Positions 61,063-64,000 of a stretch of 64,000 nt of DNA are shown one piece after another. Made by a program: the position numbers and the translations under genes. Each line of letters begins with the position of its first letter. Within the stretch, counting starts at the first letter, position 1. Source of the DNA: Robiginitomaculum_A sp036478535 (GTDB lineage: Bacteria; Pseudomonadota; Alphaproteobacteria; Caulobacterales; Maricaulaceae). The notes under the pieces are model-generated. The model searched no databases, was not told the DNA's origin, and worked only from the letters and a program-made list of their open reading frames with translations. The stretch is from NCBI GenBank assembly GCA_965224735.1, contig OZ245059.1:1736001-1800000 (forward strand), written 5' to 3'.

Positions 61063-61919
61063 ATGAAACGGTTTGCATTTATTGAGCAGTACGGTGTGGA
61101 TGTTCCGACTAAACGATTGTGCCAGATGCTTGGCGTGACATCACGTGGGTTTAGGGCTTGGCGTAATCGTCCGATGAGCAGGCGGCAACGTGATGATATG
61201 GTGCTTTTGGCGCACATCAGGGAAGAACACAGGTTGAGCCTTGGCTCATATGGCCGTCCGCGCATGACGGAGGAGCTGAAGGAACTGGGCTTTGCGGTTG
61301 GACATCGCCGTGTTGGGCGCTTGATGAGAGACAATGCTATAAAGGTCACAGAACCCGTAAATATAAGGCAACAACCAACAGCAAGCACGGCTACGCTATA
61401 GCCTCTAACCTGCTGGGCAGGGACTTTACTGCCAAGCAAGCTAACCAGAAGTGGGCCGTTGATATATCCTATATCTGGACACGGGAGGGTTGGCTGTATT
61501 TGGCTGTCGTCATGGATTTATATTCCAGGCGGATTGTTGGCTGGGCTGTCAGCAACCGCATGAAGAAAGATTTAGCCATTCGAGCTTTGGACATGGCGGT
61601 TGCTCTGCGACGCCCACCAAAGGGCTGCATTCATCACAGCGATCGCGGCTCCCAATATTGTTCACACGATTACCAGAAATTGCTCAAAAAACATGGGTTC
61701 AAAGTCTCGATGAGCGGCAAGGGTAATTGCTACGACAATGCTGTTGTCAAAACATTCTTTAAGACCATTAAGGCCGAGATGATTTGGAGAAACATCTGGC
61801 ACACCAGAAAACAGGCACATATAGCACTGTTCAAATACATCAACGGGTTCTAGGGGCTACCCTTGGGGTATAATCCGAAACGACGGCATTCCACCTTGGG
61901 CGGAATGTCACCCATTGCC
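61063..61919 (+). pseudogene. IS3-family OrfB transposase, frameshifted
   Basis: Starts 'MKRFAFIEQYGVDVPTKRLC' and runs to about 61350, where one A is missing (GTCACAGAA for GTCACAAGAA). The next frame carries on 'KQANQKWAVDISYIWTREGW', 'VMDLYSRRIVGWAVSNRMKK', 'HHSDRGSQYCSHDYQKLLKK' and 'MSGKGNCYDNAVVKTFFKTI', i.e. all three DDE acids. A short insertion with a TAG at 61851 breaks 'YINGF' from 'NPKRRHSTLGG'. Two lesions make it inactive. Confidence 0.85.
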
Positions 61920-61978
61920 TTCGAAAGCAAGGCAGCCTAAATGAGTAGTCAACTCGGAACTAAACCGCGACAAGTCCA

Positions 61979-62714
61979 CCCTTTAACACATTATGTTGAT
62001 ACAGGTGGTGTATCAGATCATGTCTTTGCCTTGTTTTATTTATTATCTCTTAAGCTTGCTCCACGCTTAAGAAATTTTCCAGATCGACGGTTGGCGTGTT
62101 TTGGGAGGCCCAGGCAATGGAAAGGGTTATCTCCTCTCATAGGAAAGCCAATCAATGAGGAGGCGATTTTAAGTCATTGGGATGACATTCTTCGACTGGC
62201 TGCAAGCGCACAAATTGGTGTGATCAAACCATCAGCGATGTTGCGTAAACTGGGGGCTTATCGTCAACAAAACAGGTTGTATCTGGCCCTTGATGAGGTG
62301 GGCCGTATCGAACGGACTTTATTTATGCTGGACTGGATGGAAAGCCCCAAGCTGCGTCACGAATGTCAGGCAGGTCTGAATAAAGGCGAAGCACGGCACA
62401 CCCTGGCAAAAGCTGTTTTTGCTCATTCACAAGGGCGTATATATGATCGCTCTCCTGGGGCACAACAAAAACGTGCCATGGCTCTTAATTTGGTTATTGC
62501 ATCCATTGTATATTGGAACACCCTATATATGGATAAAGCGGCAAATCATCTAAACAAGTCTGGTAAGTTACCCAACCCAGCTTTATTAAAGCATGTTTCT
62601 CCTCTGGGGTGGGTACATATAAATCTAACAGGCGATTATGTTTGGGATTCTGGAGCCGCAGAACGCTCAAATGAGCAGCCTTTACACACAAAATACATGA
62701 GAAAGCCTGCTTAA
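61979..62714 (+). pseudogene. tnpA: Tn3-family transposase TnpA, C-terminal part
   Basis: About 240 of the usual ~990 residues remain: 'HYVDTGGVSDHVFALFYLLS', 'LKLAPRLRNFPDRRLACFGR', 'LDEVGRIERTLFMLDWMESP', 'LNKGEARHTLAKAVFAHSQG' (with the catalytic Glu) and 'GWVHINLTGDYVWDS'. The sequence enters directly from the IS3 right end, so the IS insertion plus deletion removed the N-terminal and DNA-binding domains. Confidence 0.92.
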
Positions 62715-62750
62715 CAACAAATCTACGCGACCGTTCGCTAAATGTTCTGA

Positions 62751-62788
62751 CTTAACGCATCTCAGCGAACAAACCTTGCGATGACGCC
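62751..62788 (-). repeat. Tn3-family terminal inverted repeat, right
   Basis: 38 bp, complement of the left copy with one mismatch. Its outermost G (62788) is the last base of the stop codon of the adjoining RND gene. Confidence 0.9.
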
Positions 62789-64000
62789 TAATACAGGGAC
62801 TGTGCATTTAGAGTATCATCATTTCCATCATTTGGGTTGGATTTCGTTGGTTTCGGAAATAACGATTTGATGTTGCGGCCCCATACAGTTGGCCCAGTGA
62901 GCATTGCGGGCGTGAGTATTAAGGTCAATATGGTGGAGAAGCCAAGCCCGCAAACAATCACATAGGAAATTGGTGCCCATATAGCGGATGTTGATGTGCC
63001 TTTGGTAGAAAATACACCCGAGAACAAATCAGCTTGCACAGCAAGCGCCATGGGCATTAGCCCTACAATTGTCGTAAGCGTCGTGAGCAAAACTGGACGC
63101 AAACGCTGCGCCGCTGTACGGATCACGGCTTCATGGTTATCATATCCTTCGCGCCGCAAATGTTGGTAGGTATCGATCAAGACAATGTTATTATTGACCA
63201 CAATACCAGCAAGCGCCAAAACCCCGGTGCCGCATAGTAAGATGCTTACATAAGGATAGAATATCAAGCCAAGCAAAACACCCGCTACAGAAAAGATAAC
63301 AGCGGATAACGTTAATACCACATGCCAAAAACTGTTAAATTGCCAAAGCAAAATTATGCCCATCATAAACAAAGTGGCAATGCCCGCGCCCATAAAAAAA
63401 TGCCCCGCTGCCTTATTTTCTTCGTCTTGACCAAGGAATTTAAAATGCACATCAGCATCAAACTTAGCATCATTTTCCAACCAAATTCGCACATAGTTAA
63501 CGACTTGGTTTGTTGAATACTTTTTGCCCGTATCAGGGTTTATAACCTCGCTTGTATTGGCTTTCACCTCATATACACGCATCATATTGCGGCGGGCAAT
63601 GCTGTCTTGACGGGGTTTTGCTGTGCGTTTTACGACGCTTGATAGTGGCAAGGCGCCTTTGCGCGTAAGAATTCTTAAATTATCAAGTTCAGATAAATCA
63701 CGAGACGTTTTGGGAAAACGAATGCGAATATCCATCTCGTCATCACTATCAATTGGCCGGAAAAACCCTACAAGTGACCCTTCCGTGATAAATTGTACAG
63801 CCGCTCCAATTGTACCAATATCTAGGCCAAGACGTCCCGCTTCGGCGCGGTCAATTTCTAACTGCCATTCAATGCCAGGTAGGGGCATCGAGTTTTCAAC
63901 TTCAAACAACCCTTCATAGGAGTGAAAATATGTCGTGAGTTTTTTTGCCGCCACATTTAAGTGATCAAGATTATTTGAGGTAAGTTCGATAGTCACATCT
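62788..64000 (-). CDS. RND-family efflux transporter permease, C-terminal part
   Basis: 404 residues are visible; the start lies beyond the right edge. The order is a periplasmic porter/docking domain ('GIEWQLEIDRAEAGRLGLDI', 'KGALPLSSVVKRTA'), then six hydrophobic segments from 'AAGHFFMGAGIATLFMMGII' on, 'ALAGIVVNNNIVLIDTYQHL', 'AAQRLRPVLLTTLTTIVGLM' and a last helix ('LGFSTILTLILTPAMLTG'). A charged tail of about 30 residues follows and ends at the Tn3 border: the TAG stop uses the first base of the transposon. The membrane domain is complete, so function may be retained. The exported compound is unknown. Confidence 0.88.
   Translation of the reverse strand, partial: DVTIELTSNNLDHLNVAAKKLTTYFHSYEGLFEVENSMPLPGIEWQLEIDRAEAGRLGLDIGTIGAAVQFITEGSLVGFFRPIDSDDEMDIRIRFPKTSRDLSELDNLRILTRKGALPLSSVVKRTAKPRQDSIARRNMMRVYEVKANTSEVINPDTGKKYSTNQVVNYVRIWLENDAKFDADVHFKFLGQDEENKAAGHFFMGAGIATLFMMGIILLWQFNSFWHVVLTLSAVIFSVAGVLLGLIFYPYVSILLCGTGVLALAGIVVNNNIVLIDTYQHLRREGYDNHEAVIRTAAQRLRPVLLTTLTTIVGLMPMALAVQADLFSGVFSTKGTSTSAIWAPISYVIVCGLGFSTILTLILTPAMLTGPTVWGRNIKSLFPKPTKSNPNDGNDDTLNAQSLY

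Larger units (their letters stand above)
60710..61978 (+). mobile_element. IS3-family insertion sequence (inactive)
   Basis: 1269 bp with terminal inverted repeats TGGACTTGTCACGGTTTAGT (left) and TGGACTTGTCGCGGTTTAGT (right, complement). It lies inside the Tn3 element between tnpR and the tnpA remnant. No target duplication flanks it, in keeping with a deletion at one side. A 227-bp deletion derivative of the same IS is at 41502-41728. Confidence 0.88.
58614..62788. mobile_element. Tn3-family transposon with DUF6880 passenger, interrupted by IS3
   Basis: Terminal inverted repeats of 38 bp at 58614-58651 and 62751-62788 agree at 37 of 38 positions. They start GGCGTCATCGCAAGGTTTGT and end GATGCGTTAAG; weaker similarity continues about 20 bp inward. 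Length and the TTAAG inner end are those of Tn3-family elements. Contents: DUF6880 gene and tnpR on the minus strand, an inserted IS3 copy, then the C-terminal third of tnpA. The first two-thirds of tnpA and any res site are gone, so the element cannot transpose alone. No matching 5-bp target duplication is seen (GAGTA at the left, TAATA at the right). Confidence 0.9.

Overview
The window looks like a chromosomal segment of an alphaproteobacterium with a moderately AT-rich genome. Evidence for that placement: the large 180-kDa type NAD-glutamate dehydrogenase; the murA / DUF2948 / UPF0262 / LMW-phosphatase / infA / maf / RNase G / yacG cluster; an alphaproteobacterial-type 6S RNA; and rplM-rpsI next to argC. 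A marine Hyphomonadales/Maricaulales-like host is my guess; the class is much better supported than the order.

Layout. 1-7019: a lipid module (partial extended SDR, fatty-acyl-AMP ligase) and gdh. 7.0-8.5 kb: regulatory DNA and a dead IS5 element. 8.5-21.8 kb: envelope and metabolism genes (DUF502, DUF3089 hydrolase, kdsA) and a sulfur amino-acid block. In that block cysK is followed by a frameshifted metC, facing metX-metB, which sits behind an S-box/SAM-I-like riboswitch. Then gph, glmU-rpiA-gor, a lysoplasmalogenase-like protein and a PhnA-like protein. 21.9-36.6 kb: a Na+/H+ antiporter, succinyl-CoA:3-ketoacid CoA-transferase, a sterol desaturase, a LysM lipoprotein, pyk, guaA, an rRNA m5C methyltransferase, guaB, an M3 oligopeptidase lipoprotein and a GDPD. 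36.6-41.4 kb: the murA-to-yacG cluster, without hisD. 41.5-42.2 kb: a graveyard of IS and integrase fragments ending at tRNA-Glu. 42.3-49.2 kb: recJ, argC, rpsI, rplM, ctaA and lipoproteins. 49.3-50.0 kb: rearranged IS481 pieces. 50.1-54.8 kb: rlmE, a Ppx/GppA phosphatase, a TIGR01244-type phosphatase and feoAB. 54.9-62.8 kb: a mobile-element mosaic enclosing the 6S RNA gene and a Tn3-family transposon with 38-bp ends that carries a DUF6880 passenger gene. 62.8-64 kb: the C-terminal part of an RND pump.

The most unusual signals are regulatory. About 85 bp immediately upstream of the start codon is clearly related in three genes of unrelated function: gdh at 7019(-), the LysM lipoprotein at 26342(+) and the M3 peptidase at 33531(+). 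All three copies keep a small GGAAA...TTTCC dyad that changes in a compensatory way, about 28-34 nt before the ATG. Two of these genes (gdh and M3) also share a second, ungapped 70-bp upstream element in the same orientation relative to the gene. I do not recognise this pair of elements; it may be a shared promoter/5'-UTR module or regulon signal. Other points of note are the 6S gene with its own strong promoter hemmed in by four IS types, the Tn3 passenger gene, a poly-A tract that disconnects a start codon from its gene, and a recJ whose conserved frame has no ATG, GTG or TTG at its natural beginning.
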